Part shown: positions 16,568 through 24,985 of the stretch, one piece after another
Numbering within the stretch: position 1 is the first letter of the stretch
Layout: every line of letters begins with the position of its first letter
Assembly (NCBI RefSeq): GCF_013337285.1
Contig: NZ_SUPW01000003.1
Coordinates: 186,001-250,000, forward strand
Direction: 5' to 3'
DNA from: Agrobacterium tumefaciens
GTDB taxonomy: Bacteria; Pseudomonadota; Alphaproteobacteria; Rhizobiales; Rhizobiaceae
DNA: 64,000 nt
Notes under the pieces: model-generated
What the model was told of the DNA's origin: nothing
The model's input: the letters and a program-made list of their open reading frames with translations, nothing else
The model's database searches: none
Made by a program: the position numbers and the translations under genes

Positions 16568-17350
16568 TCAAGACGCGACAGCGCCCGGCCCCGGCACCGC
16601 ACCCGGCGGCACCTTGCCCAGAATGATCATGCCCAGAACCTCGTCTTTCGTGACATCCTCGGTCCGGGCATGGCCGACAACCTTGCCGTTCTTCATCACG
16701 AAGACCCGGTCGGCCAGATCGAAGACATCGTGAATATCGTGGCTGATGAGGAAGATGCCGATGCCCTGCCGTTTCAGTTCCTTGACGAGGTCGCCAACCT
16801 GCGCCGTTTCCTGTGGCCCAAGTGCTGCCGTCGGTTCATCCATGATGAGGATGCGAGCGTCGAAGAGAATGGCGCGGGCGATGGCAACGGACTGCCGCTG
16901 ACCGCCTGACAGCGCCTTGACCGGCTCTTTGAACCGCCGGAAATTGGGGTTGAGACGCCCCATCACTTCGCGGGCCGAGGCTTCCATGGCGACATCATCA
17001 AGCGTGCCCCATTTCGTCTTCAACTCGCGGCCGAGATAAAGATTGGCCGCCGCATCGACATTGTCAGCCACGGCAAGCGTCTGGTAGATGGTCTCGATAC
17101 CGTATTTCTTGGCGTCGCGGGGGTTACGGATATCCGCATCCTCGCCGTTGATAAGGATATCGCCGTCATCGCGCCGGTATGCGCCAGACAGGATTTTGAT
17201 GAGCGTCGATTTGCCCGCGCCATTATGGCCGAGAAGGGCAACCACCTCACCGGGGAAAAGATCGACAGAGGCGTTTTCCACTGCATGGATGCCGCCGAAG
17301 GAAATGGAAATATTGCGCATTTCCACGAGGGGCGTGACTTGGTCCGTCAT
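16568..17350 (-). CDS. xylG: Xylose-type ABC transporter ATP-binding protein
   Basis: 260 residues, a single ABC ATPase domain: Walker [11 protein letters not shown]-loop [10 protein letters not shown], signature ALSGGQRQ, Walker [14 protein letters not shown]-loop ISHDIHDV. Many xylose/ribose (CUT2) ATPases have two fused domains (about 500 residues); this one is single-domain, like FrcA-type rhizobial proteins, with a Gly/Pro-rich C-terminal tail. It follows the permease gene by 18 nt and is the last gene of the operon. Confidence 0.88.
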   Translation of the reverse strand: MTDQVTPLVEMRNISISFGGIHAVENASVDLFPGEVVALLGHNGAGKSTLIKILSGAYRRDDGDILINGEDADIRNPRDAKKYGIETIYQTLAVADNVDAAANLYLGRELKTKWGTLDDVAMEASAREVMGRLNPNFRRFKEPVKALSGGQRQSVAIARAILFDARILIMDEPTAALGPQETAQVGDLVKELKRQGIGIFLISHDIHDVFDLADRVFVMKNGKVVGHARTEDVTKDEVLGMIILGKVPPGAVPGPGAVAS

Positions 17351-17368
17351 AGGAGTTCTCCTCGGTTC

Positions 17369-18682
17369 TTACTTGGCGCGGGCGCGGTAGATCGTGTCGA
17401 GCCAGACGGCGACGACCAGAACCACACCGACCACGATGCGCTGGAAGGGCGTATCGATGCCCACCAGCACCATGCCGGATTGCAGCGATTGCATGACGAG
17501 CGCGCCGAGCATCGCGCCCGCGATGGTGCCGACACCGCCGGCAAGCGAGGTGCCGCCGATGACGGCCGCCGCGATGGTGTAAAGCTCATCCAGCTCGCCC
17601 TGCGCATTGGTGGCGGCGTTGAGGCGGGCGGTCGAAATCGCCGCAGCGATGGCGCATAGAACGCCCATCAGCGTGAAAATCTTCACCGTGACCCAGCGGG
17701 TCTTGATGCCGGCCAGTTCCGCCGCTTCCGGGTTGCCGCCGATGGCAAAAACGTAGCGTCCAAAGCGCAGCCGCGTGGCGATGAAGGTCATCACCGCGCC
17801 CACGGCGAGCGCCATCAGAACCGGAACGGCAATGCCGTGCGAGATGAACAGACCACCTTCAGGCCAGACGATCCCGTTTGCATCGGCATAGTTGCGGGCG
17901 ATGTTGATCGGCCAAGGATAGCTGTTCACGACGGCAACGAAACCGACGACGATGAGGCAGCCGAGCGCCACCAGAAAATATTCCGCCCAGACCGGCCGCA
18001 GCGGAAAACCGAAACGGCGGCGCTGGTGGCGGGAATTGAGAATGGCCGCCACGATGGCGACGCAGGCGACGACGGCGGCGATCCAGCTCCATGTCGCGCC
18101 GATCGAGCCATTGGTGCCGCCGCCCATCAGACGGAAGGTGGAATCCATCGGCGCAACGGTACGGCCACTGGTGATGAACCAGGTGCCACCGCGCCAGACC
18201 AGCAACCCGCCGAGCGTGACGATGAAGGATGGCACGTTCAGGAAAGCGATGATCGAGCCCTGCAACATGCCGATGGCGCCACCGACAAGAATGCCGGTGA
18301 GAAGCGTGACGATCCATGTCGCCCAATGTTCGAAACCGAGGATCTGCGGCAGGATTTCCGCCTGCATGACCCCCATGATCATGCCGGAAAAACCGAGGAT
18401 CGACCCGACCGACAGATCGATATTGCGGGTGACGATGACCAGCACCATGCCGGTTGCCATGACAGCCACGGAAGCAGTCTGCACCGAAAGGTTCCAGAGG
18501 TTTCTGGGCGTCAGGAACAGGCCGCCGGACAGGATATGAAATCCGATCCAGATCAGAAGAAGCGCGCCGACCATGCCGAGCAGCCTGGTATCCAGCTCCG
18601 TGGCGCTGATGAAGCGCGTTATCGAGCCTGTCTTTTCCGCCTTGGGAGACGCTGTGGAATTGGATTGGGTCATATCGGCCAT
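17369..18682 (-). CDS. xylH: Xylose-type ABC transporter permease (XylH-like)
   Basis: 437 residues from the ATG preceded by GGAGGA. About ten membrane segments, BPD_transp_2 fold, longer than simple RbsC permeases, as for XylH. Typical segments: VLVIVTRNIDLSVGSILGFSGM in the first third, and IGGNPEAAELAGIKTRWVTVK with IGGTSLAGGVGTIAGA near the end. A hydrophilic region with HQRRRFGF connects two halves in the middle. It is separated from the binding-protein gene by a strong hairpin. Confidence 0.88.
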   Translation of the reverse strand: MADMTQSNSTASPKAEKTGSITRFISATELDTRLLGMVGALLLIWIGFHILSGGLFLTPRNLWNLSVQTASVAVMATGMVLVIVTRNIDLSVGSILGFSGMIMGVMQAEILPQILGFEHWATWIVTLLTGILVGGAIGMLQGSIIAFLNVPSFIVTLGGLLVWRGGTWFITSGRTVAPMDSTFRLMGGGTNGSIGATWSWIAAVVACVAIVAAILNSRHQRRRFGFPLRPVWAEYFLVALGCLIVVGFVAVVNSYPWPINIARNYADANGIVWPEGGLFISHGIAVPVLMALAVGAVMTFIATRLRFGRYVFAIGGNPEAAELAGIKTRWVTVKIFTLMGVLCAIAAAISTARLNAATNAQGELDELYTIAAAVIGGTSLAGGVGTIAGAMLGALVMQSLQSGMVLVGIDTPFQRIVVGVVLVVAVWLDTIYRARAK

Positions 18683-18710
18683 GAACTGCCGGTCCTCCTT
18701 ACATCTGAAA

Positions 18711-18740
18711 GGCGCCACGCCACCAAGGTGGCGCAGCGCC
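18711..18740 (-). terminator. Intercistronic stem-loop between xylF and xylH
   Basis: Inner perfect 7-bp stem CGCCACC/GGTGGCG with a 2-nt loop and outer 5-bp stem GGCGC/GCGCC separated by a 2x2 internal loop; only TTT follows on the minus strand. Like the hairpin at 6070-6092 it probably lowers permease and ATPase expression relative to the binding protein. Confidence 0.6.
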
Positions 18741-18760
18741 CAAAGCTGGACCCTTGGGTC

Positions 18761-19801
18761 TTAGTCGCAGGCCTTGACGGTTCCAGCCTTCACACCCTGG
18801 CAGGCCGTTTCCTTCTTGATCCAGCCGGCATCGACGACGACGTTCAGATTGTCCTTGGTAATAGCAATCGGCTTGAGGAAGACCGACTGCATCGCTACCT
18901 TCTTCGGACCGCCATCAAAGGAGGTGACACCCTTGATTTCCGTCATCTTCTTGCCGCCGGCCAGCTCCAGCGCGATGCCGGCCGCTTCCTTGCCGAGTTC
19001 ACGGCTGTCCTTCCAGACCGACACCGTCTGCGTGCCAAGCGCGACGCGGTTAAGCGCAGCGAAGTCAGCATCCTGACCGGAAACGGGAACCGAACCGGCC
19101 ATGCCCTGCGCAGCGAGCGCGGCAATGGCGCCACCGGCCGTGCCGTCATTCGAGGCAACGACCGCATCGACCTTGTTGTTGTTCTTGGTCAGGAATTGTT
19201 CCATGTTCTTCTGGGCATTTTCCGGCTTCCAGCCATCGGTATAGGCTTCGCCGACATTCTTGATCTTGCCGCCGTCGATGGCCGCCTTCAGCACTTCCTG
19301 CTGACCAGCGAAGAGGAAGTCCGCATTCGGATCGGAAGACGAACCCTTGATGAAGACGTAGTTACCTTCCGGCTTCACCTTGAACACTTCGGCAGCCTGA
19401 AGACGACCGACTTCCTTGTTGTCGAAGGTGATGTAGAAGGCGTTCTGATTTTCGATCAGGCGGTCATAACCAACGACCGGAATGCCTTCGGCAACGGCCT
19501 TCTCCACCGCCGGGCCAATCGCGTCGCTATCCTGCGCCAGGATGATCAGCGCATTGGCGCCCTGCGAAATCAGCGATTCCACGTCGGTCAGCTGCTTTGC
19601 GGCGGAAGACTGCGCATCGGCGGAAATGTATTTCGCGCCGGCCTTGTCGAGTGCTGCCTTGATGGCCGCCTCATCCGTCTTCCAGCGCTCTTCCTGGAAG
19701 TTCGACCAGGACACGCCAACGACGAGATCAGCCGCGATGGCCGCAGTATGCAGGGAAACGAGTACAGCCGTACCCGCCAAAAGCTTGGCAAATGAATTCA
19801 T
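18761..19801 (-). CDS. xylF: D-xylose-type periplasmic binding protein
   Basis: 346 residues from the ATG with GGGAGGA. N-terminal signal peptide ([21 protein letters not shown]). The mature part matches the XylF/RbsB-like type 1 fold: [58 protein letters not shown]. The wording around ERW and the tandem Asn/Asp residues is closer to XylF than to ribose-binding proteins; other aldopentoses remain possible. First gene of the operon with a perfect palindrome in its promoter region. Confidence 0.88.
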   Translation of the reverse strand: MNSFAKLLAGTAVLVSLHTAAIAADLVVGVSWSNFQEERWKTDEAAIKAALDKAGAKYISADAQSSAAKQLTDVESLISQGANALIILAQDSDAIGPAVEKAVAEGIPVVGYDRLIENQNAFYITFDNKEVGRLQAAEVFKVKPEGNYVFIKGSSSDPNADFLFAGQQEVLKAAIDGGKIKNVGEAYTDGWKPENAQKNMEQFLTKNNNKVDAVVASNDGTAGGAIAALAAQGMAGSVPVSGQDADFAALNRVALGTQTVSVWKDSRELGKEAAGIALELAGGKKMTEIKGVTSFDGGPKKVAMQSVFLKPIAITKDNLNVVVDAGWIKKETACQGVKAGTVKACD

Positions 19802-19883
19802 GATGTCCTCCCGGTAAGGGCGAAGCCTGCACCTCCATGCAGGGAAAACGCCCGGAAAAAGCTGTCGGCCTTTGTGGTTACAC

Positions 19884-19908
19884 AATTTTCTCGACAGTCG
19901 AGAAAATT
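19884..19908. promoter_or_regulatory. Perfect palindromic operator for the ROK regulator
   Basis: A 12+1+12 perfect inverted repeat, AATTTTCTCGAC-A-GTCGAGAAAATT, centred on 19896, between the divergent xylF and ROK genes and about 83 nt upstream of the xylF start. This is the best dyad in the window and the obvious binding site for the adjacent ROK (XylR-like) repressor. Confidence 0.75.
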
Positions 19909-20042
19909 AATGTCAGAGATTCCGAATGCTGTCAACAACGGCTGCGGGCAGCATCCGGGTGCCTTGATCTTGCTCGCGGCATGCGCCATCAGACGAGGTG
20001 AGCACGACAGGAAAAAGCCGTTCAGGGAGCAGGCCCCAGCCC

Positions 20043-21281
20043 ATGTCCGCCATTGCAAGTACGGAACTGGTGCGCCAGAAAAACAGCCTGTCGGTGATGG
20101 CGGCCCTGCGTCTGCACGGCAGCCTTTCCCACACGGACATGTCGTCGTTTACCGGGCTTGCCTCCGCCACCGTTTCGGCCATCACCATGGAACTGGAGCG
20201 TGCCGGTCTTATTATGCGCAAGGAACAGCTCACCGCCACCGGTCGCGGGCGGCCGCGCATTCTCTTTGCGCCGCGCGGCGCATTCTGCCACGTCGCCATC
20301 GTCATCATCTCCTCCGACAGCGTGCAATATTCGCTGGTCGACTATGCCGGCAAGCTGGTGGATCGCTTCACCGAACAGAGATTAGCTGCCGAGAGAGGCA
20401 GATTCGGCGGGGCGATCCTTGCTGGTCTCGCACGACTTGCGGACCGCTCGCGCATCGACCGTCACGATATTCTTCAGGTGTCGATCAGCAGCAAGGGGCT
20501 GGTGGATGCGGCAGCGGCAACGCTCGTCTGGTCGCCGGTACTCGGCAATGAAAGGATCGATTTCCGGCAACTGCTTTCCGGGGACCCCCGCATCCGCGTG
20601 ACACTGAACAACGAAACCCTGCTCGCCGCCAAGGCAATCTGGATGCGTGAGCAGGCGAAGACAGATGAGAACGCGCCACCGGAGGCGCTCGTCACCCTGT
20701 CACTCGGCCACAGCATCGGCCTCGGCATTGCCCGCTCCGCAGGCGGCACGATCGATGTCAGCGCCCCCAATTTCGGCCATATGCTGCATCTGGCCGATGG
20801 CGCCTTGTGCCGCTGCGGCACCAAGGGCTGTATCGAAGCCTATTCCGGGTTCTACGCCATCCTGCGCTCAGCCTTCGAAGCACCGCCACAAGCCGAACCG
20901 GCGAAATTCGTGCCGATTGCGGAGGTGGACAAGATCGCCACCTCTGCCCGCGCCGGCGGCCGCATGGCGCGCTTTGCCTTTCGCACGGCCGGGCTGGCGC
21001 TCGGTAACGGTCTTTCACGCCTTTTCAGCCTGCATGGCCATATGCCGGTTTTTATCACCGGACCCGGCACCCGCTACTACGATCTTCTGGAAAGCGGCCT
21101 GCATGACGGCCTTGCGCAATCGCAGGCGGTACGTTTCGGCGGCATGCCTAAAATAGGCATCGCGCCCGACGAACCAGAACTGGTGTTCGAAGGGCATATG
21201 GAACACGCGCTTTCCACCGCCGACGATTATGTATTAAGCGCTGAAAACCTGCAGAAACCGGCAAGGAACTCTGGCAACTGA
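20043..21281 (+). CDS. ROK-family regulator of the xylose-type transporter (XylR-like)
   Basis: 412 residues from the ATG; a GTG at 19998 is also in frame and neither has a strong ribosome site. N-terminal winged HTH (SHTDMSSFTGLASATVSAITMELERAGLI) then a ROK fold. The zinc site CRCGTKGCIEAY is intact, unlike in the ROK protein at 7576. Divergent from xylF with a perfect palindrome between, so it is the probable repressor relieved by the transported sugar. Confidence 0.87.
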   Translation: MSAIASTELVRQKNSLSVMAALRLHGSLSHTDMSSFTGLASATVSAITMELERAGLIMRKEQLTATGRGRPRILFAPRGAFCHVAIVIISSDSVQYSLVDYAGKLVDRFTEQRLAAERGRFGGAILAGLARLADRSRIDRHDILQVSISSKGLVDAAAATLVWSPVLGNERIDFRQLLSGDPRIRVTLNNETLLAAKAIWMREQAKTDENAPPEALVTLSLGHSIGLGIARSAGGTIDVSAPNFGHMLHLADGALCRCGTKGCIEAYSGFYAILRSAFEAPPQAEPAKFVPIAEVDKIATSARAGGRMARFAFRTAGLALGNGLSRLFSLHGHMPVFITGPGTRYYDLLESGLHDGLAQSQAVRFGGMPKIGIAPDEPELVFEGHMEHALSTADDYVLSAENLQKPARNSGN

Positions 21282-21323
21282 TTGAGACCTAACGCGCTTC
21301 CGCGATAATACACAGCCACCTCC

Positions 21324-22217
21324 CTAAAGGCGGCGGAGGCCTTCACGATGCATCGTATTTTCCGGCAATTTAACTCCGCTGGCGATCCCAAGCCACATCA
21401 GCAACTGGATAAAATTCCAGCCAAGATCAACTTGTCCCGGCTCCAGCCCAAGCCGGGCCGACTCAGGAAAGGCATGGTGGTTGCCGTGAAAGGACTCGCC
21501 GAAAGTGACCACTGCTGCTGTGGGAATATTGTAGCCCTGCACGGCGACATTATCGACTGCCCATCCCTGATGTCCTCCGCGATGTGCGAAATGGCCAACA
21601 AGCCAATGCCCAATCAATGAAACCGAAATGCGCACCGCAGTGCCCCACACCACCCAGCTCCAGCCACCGAGGAGATAAAACAACAACATCCAGGGGAATT
21701 GCTGCGCCATCCAGCTCCGCTCCAGGAACTGGTAAAACCCGTCATTCGCAACCTCCGGCTCAATAACGAACGTTGGCGGATGCTTCAGTATGACTGCACA
21801 ATGCATCTGCCACCAAGCATCAACGAAAAAGGAACGCCGGTGCGCGTAAAGATCATGGCACTTCGTCTGTCGTTGGGCCCAATCGCGGATGTCATGGGCG
21901 TAAATCATGCCAAACGGTCCAGCCATGCCGACCAGCGTGCCAAGATAGACCAGCAGGCGCTCAACAGCCTTGCCGGTGCGGAACGAGCGGTGGATCAGCA
22001 GCCGGTGCATCCCCACTGAATGCCCGGCGCAGATGGTGATCATGGTCATGACAACGAACAGAGTGAAACTGCTCCAGGAAAATGTCAGCGGTCCGAGCAT
22101 CACCGCCGCCGCTATCATTGACCCGGTCCAGAGCGACTTTGCTGGCATCCAGCATACCCGCCCTTCGCTTGCATCGGAAAGCGGTTGCGAGATCATGCGT
22201 CCTGTGGAAACCGTCAT
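21324..22217 (-). CDS. Fatty-acid-desaturase-like membrane protein
   Basis: 297 residues with four to five membrane segments. Start is an ATG with AGGA upstream (an adjacent GTG is also possible). First histidine region GHSVGMHRLLIHRSF and third box FHGNHHAFPESARLG match acyl-CoA (SCD-type delta-9) desaturases. Where the second HxxHH box should be, the sequence reads AHDIRDWAQRQTKCHDLYAHR, so the canonical box is lost or rearranged. It is divergent from an ArsR regulator 167 nt away. Function on a lipid acyl chain is likely, but the missing box leaves catalytic type open. Confidence 0.75.
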   Translation of the reverse strand: MTVSTGRMISQPLSDASEGRVCWMPAKSLWTGSMIAAAVMLGPLTFSWSSFTLFVVMTMITICAGHSVGMHRLLIHRSFRTGKAVERLLVYLGTLVGMAGPFGMIYAHDIRDWAQRQTKCHDLYAHRRSFFVDAWWQMHCAVILKHPPTFVIEPEVANDGFYQFLERSWMAQQFPWMLLFYLLGGWSWVVWGTAVRISVSLIGHWLVGHFAHRGGHQGWAVDNVAVQGYNIPTAAVVTFGESFHGNHHAFPESARLGLEPGQVDLGWNFIQLLMWLGIASGVKLPENTMHREGLRRL

Positions 22218-22286
22218 CACAATATCCTCTCCATGCCGTGCGCACGCTTGCCTCGCCAGCCACCAAATGATACTTATTTAGTCTAT

Positions 22287-22337
22287 AAGCTAATTACCTT
22301 TGTAATTGATTTTTATAATTAGGCAATTAGCTAATTA
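22287..22337. promoter_or_regulatory. AT-rich operator region between desaturase and ArsR genes
   Basis: Direct repeats of AGCTAATTA at 22288-22296 and 22329-22337; the second lies in the perfect 12-bp palindrome AATTAGCTAATT (22325-22336). A second dyad AATTAC-n4-GTAATT is at 22292-22307. These are plausible ArsR-family binding sites for divergent control. Confidence 0.5.
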
Positions 22338-22383
22338 ACTCAAGCGCCGATATTTGTGAATTGCCAATGAAAGGCAGGACGAT

Positions 22384-22761
22384 GTGACTGGGCAGGAAAA
22401 TGATTCCAACATGCTGGCAGAACAGGTAACGACTCCGCCCATGCAGCTTGTCTTCGAGGCACTTGCGTCCGCCCCACGCCGCAAAATCCTGGCCTATCTC
22501 TCCCATACGGATCTTACGGCCGGGGAAATTGCTGCACGCTTTGACATGTCAAAGCCTTCCATCTCACAGCATCTAAATGTGTTGGAAACCGCCGGTTTGA
22601 TCTCCGGCAAGCGCGAAGGCCAGTTCATTCGCTATTCGCTGACACCGAACAAGCTGGTGAACACACTCAACAGCTTCGTTCAGGACGTCTGCCCCGTTGG
22701 CCGACCGCTTAAGAAGGAAAGCAAGGGGTTGGCGAAACTGAAGTCGGATGAGACGACGTGA
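22384..22761 (+). CDS. ArsR-family transcriptional regulator
   Basis: 125 residues from a GTG with AGGA upstream (an ATG at 22411 is an alternative). Winged HTH: FEALASAPRRKILAYLSHTDLTAGEIAARFDMSKPSISQHLNVLETAGLISGKREGQFIRYSL, the standard ArsR core. The metal-binding CxC motif of ArsR/SmtB (ELCVCDL) is absent, so a non-metal signal is likely. A single Cys is near the C-terminus. Divergent from the desaturase-like gene, which it probably regulates. Confidence 0.88.
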   Translation: MTGQENDSNMLAEQVTTPPMQLVFEALASAPRRKILAYLSHTDLTAGEIAARFDMSKPSISQHLNVLETAGLISGKREGQFIRYSLTPNKLVNTLNSFVQDVCPVGRPLKKESKGLAKLKSDETT

Positions 22762-22839
22762 AAGCTCGATTGCGAACCGTTGAAGGCCTTCCCGAAGCCG
22801 GCGAGACATTCGGGGAACTGACGGGCAATTGCTGAAGGC

Positions 22840-24384
22840 TCAGGCCCGCTCCGCCACGGCTGCAGTTTCTTCCTCGGCGCCCGTCAAAAGCCGGACGAAT
22901 TCATCCAGACCGGCCGCCTGTTCCTTGCTGAGCAACAGGCCCTGCTTCGTCCGCCGCCAGAGAATATCCTCGGCCGTGCAGGCCCATTCATGCTGCACCA
23001 GAAAGCGAACCTCGCATTCGTAAAGCGTGCCGCCGAAATGGCGGCCGAGACCGGACACATCGGTGGCCGGGCCGAGCAGATCTACCGCTTTGGTGCCGTA
23101 ATTTCTGACGAGACGTTCCGCATGGCGGCGGTCAAGAAAGGAATAGCGGTCGATAAGCCCTCTCACCTGAGCATCATAGCGCTCCACACTGAAATCGCCG
23201 CCGGGCAGGTGGGAGCCAGCCGTCCACGGCTTGCCCTTCTCGCCGATTGCCGTGCCGATCTTTTCCAGCGCATGTTCCGCCAGCCGCCGATAGGTGGTCA
23301 ACTTGCCGCCGAAAATGTTGAGAAGCGGCGCTTCGCCTTCGCCTTCTTCCACCTTCAGCACATAGTCGCGTGTGGCTTCCTGCGCTTTCGAGGCGCCGTC
23401 ATCGAAGAGCGGCCGCACGCCCGAATAGGTCCAGACGATGTCTTCCGGCTTTACCGCTTCGCTGAAATAGTCACTTGCCGCATTGCAGAGATAGGAAATC
23501 TCTTCCTCCGAGATGCGAACCTTGGCCGGGTCGCCCTGATAATCACGGTCCGTTGTGCCGATCAGCGTGAAATCCCGCTCATAGGGAATGGCGAAGATGA
23601 TGCGGTTGTCCGGGTTCTGGAAGAAATAGGCGCGCGGATCCGAGAACTTCTTGCGCACGATGATGTGGCTGCCCTGTACGAGGCGGACATTGTGAATATC
23701 GTTACGGCCAAAGACGCCGGACAGCACAGTGTCCACCCATGGGCCGGCGGCATTGACCAGCATGCGCGACCGGTGTGTGGCGGAATGTCCGGTTTTTTCG
23801 TCCAGCGTCTCGATGAGCCAGAGACCGCCTTCACGTTTTGCGGAGACGACCCGCATGCGGTTCATGATCGTGGCGCCACGATCCGCCGCGTCGCGGGCGT
23901 TCAGGACCACGAAACGGGCATCGTCGACCCAACCGTCGGAATATTCGAAAGCCTTGGCGAAAACCGGTTTCAATGGCTTGCCTGCCGGGTCTTGCCGTAG
24001 ATCGAGCGTGCGGGTCGCTGGCAGGAGCTTGCGGCCGCCGAGATTGTCATAAAGAAACAGGCCGAGCCGGACCATCCAAGCCGGGCGTATACCGCCTTTC
24101 TGGATAGGCAGAACGAAGCGCATCGGCCAGATGACATGCGGCGCCATAGCCCAAAGGATTTCCCGCTCCATCAGGGATTCGCGCACCAGACGAAACTCGT
24201 AATGTTCGAGATAACGCAGACCGCCGTGAATGAGCTTGGTGGCAGCCGAAGACGTGCCGGAGGCAAAATCGCCCTTTTCCGCAAGCGCCACGGAATAACC
24301 CCTGCCCACCGCATCGCGGGCAATGCCGCAGCCATTGATGCCGCCACCGATGACAAAAAGATCGAAAATGGTCTCGCCGGACAT
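22840..24384 (-). CDS. glpD: Glycerol-3-phosphate dehydrogenase, aerobic FAD-linked
   Basis: 514 residues from an ATG with GGAGGC. N-terminal FAD-binding GGGINGCGIARDAVGRG, DFASGTSSAATKLIHGGLRYL, then an HTH-less C-terminal DAO_C domain with RYSFLDRRHAERLVRNYG. It oxidises sn-glycerol-3-phosphate to DHAP and passes electrons to quinone at the inner membrane. The GDPD of the first operon would feed glycerol-3-phosphate into it. Stand-alone gene with its own AACGAAA-rich upstream region. Confidence 0.93.
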   Translation of the reverse strand: MSGETIFDLFVIGGGINGCGIARDAVGRGYSVALAEKGDFASGTSSAATKLIHGGLRYLEHYEFRLVRESLMEREILWAMAPHVIWPMRFVLPIQKGGIRPAWMVRLGLFLYDNLGGRKLLPATRTLDLRQDPAGKPLKPVFAKAFEYSDGWVDDARFVVLNARDAADRGATIMNRMRVVSAKREGGLWLIETLDEKTGHSATHRSRMLVNAAGPWVDTVLSGVFGRNDIHNVRLVQGSHIIVRKKFSDPRAYFFQNPDNRIIFAIPYERDFTLIGTTDRDYQGDPAKVRISEEEISYLCNAASDYFSEAVKPEDIVWTYSGVRPLFDDGASKAQEATRDYVLKVEEGEGEAPLLNIFGGKLTTYRRLAEHALEKIGTAIGEKGKPWTAGSHLPGGDFSVERYDAQVRGLIDRYSFLDRRHAERLVRNYGTKAVDLLGPATDVSGLGRHFGGTLYECEVRFLVQHEWACTAEDILWRRTKQGLLLSKEQAAGLDEFVRLLTGAEEETAAVAERA

Positions 24385-24442
24385 AGAGCCTCCACGACAG
24401 CGCAGGGGATCGTATCCCCATCGTTGAAAGACAATTGCCATA

Positions 24443-24486
24443 AAAACGAAAACAAAACGAATGTCAAAAGAAAACAAACGAAACAC
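24443..24486 (-). promoter_or_regulatory. Repeated AACGAAA motifs upstream of glpD
   Basis: Three AAACGAA-type repeats (24445, 24456 and 24478 regions) in an A-rich stretch 60-100 nt upstream of the glpD start; on the coding strand they read TTTCGTTT. DeoR-family GlpR operators are built from such repeats, so this is the likely glycerol-3-phosphate-responsive control region. Confidence 0.5.
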
Positions 24487-24555
24487 GTTTTGGCAAAAGC
24501 GGTCGGCGGCTGCTCACCGTTCACCGCATGGCCAGCGTCTTATGTGCTCTGTGTT

Positions 24556-24972
24556 TCAGCCGTGTGTCGGGGTAGCCTGCTCGAGTTCATAGAGCACGCC
24601 GCCCATGTCTTTCGGGTGCAGGAAAAGAACGGGATTGCCATGCGCGCCGATCTTCGGCTCGCCATCGCCCAAGATGCGGACGCCCTTTTTGACGAGATCG
24701 TCGCGCACTGCCAGAATATCCGGCACCTCGAAGCAGAGATGATGCGTGCCGCCAGCCGGGTTCCTGTCGAGGAAGGCGGTGATGGGCGAATTTTCCCCGA
24801 GCGGATGAAGGAGTTCGATCTTGGTGTTGTCAGCCTGAATGAACACCACGGTCACACCATGTTCGGGCAGGGATTGCGGCTCCGAGACATCTGCGCCCAG
24901 CGCCCTATAACGGGCAATGGCGGCATCCAGATCGGGCACCGCGATGGCGACGTGGTTCAATCTTCCGAACAT
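24556..24972 (-). CDS. mce: Methylmalonyl-CoA epimerase
   Basis: 138 residues from an ATG with GAGGGA. Vicinal-oxygen-chelate fold: LNHVAIAVPDLDAAIARYRALGA, then FIQADNTKIELLHPLGENSPI, GGTHHLCFEVPDI, and YELEQ at the end, containing the expected metal ligands (His, His, Glu). It interconverts (S)- and (R)-methylmalonyl-CoA between propionyl-CoA carboxylase and the mutase. It lies 14 nt after the mutase gene. Confidence 0.92.
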   Translation of the reverse strand: MFGRLNHVAIAVPDLDAAIARYRALGADVSEPQSLPEHGVTVVFIQADNTKIELLHPLGENSPITAFLDRNPAGGTHHLCFEVPDILAVRDDLVKKGVRILGDGEPKIGAHGNPVLFLHPKDMGGVLYELEQATPTHG

Positions 24973-24985
24973 GGGTGTCTTTCCC

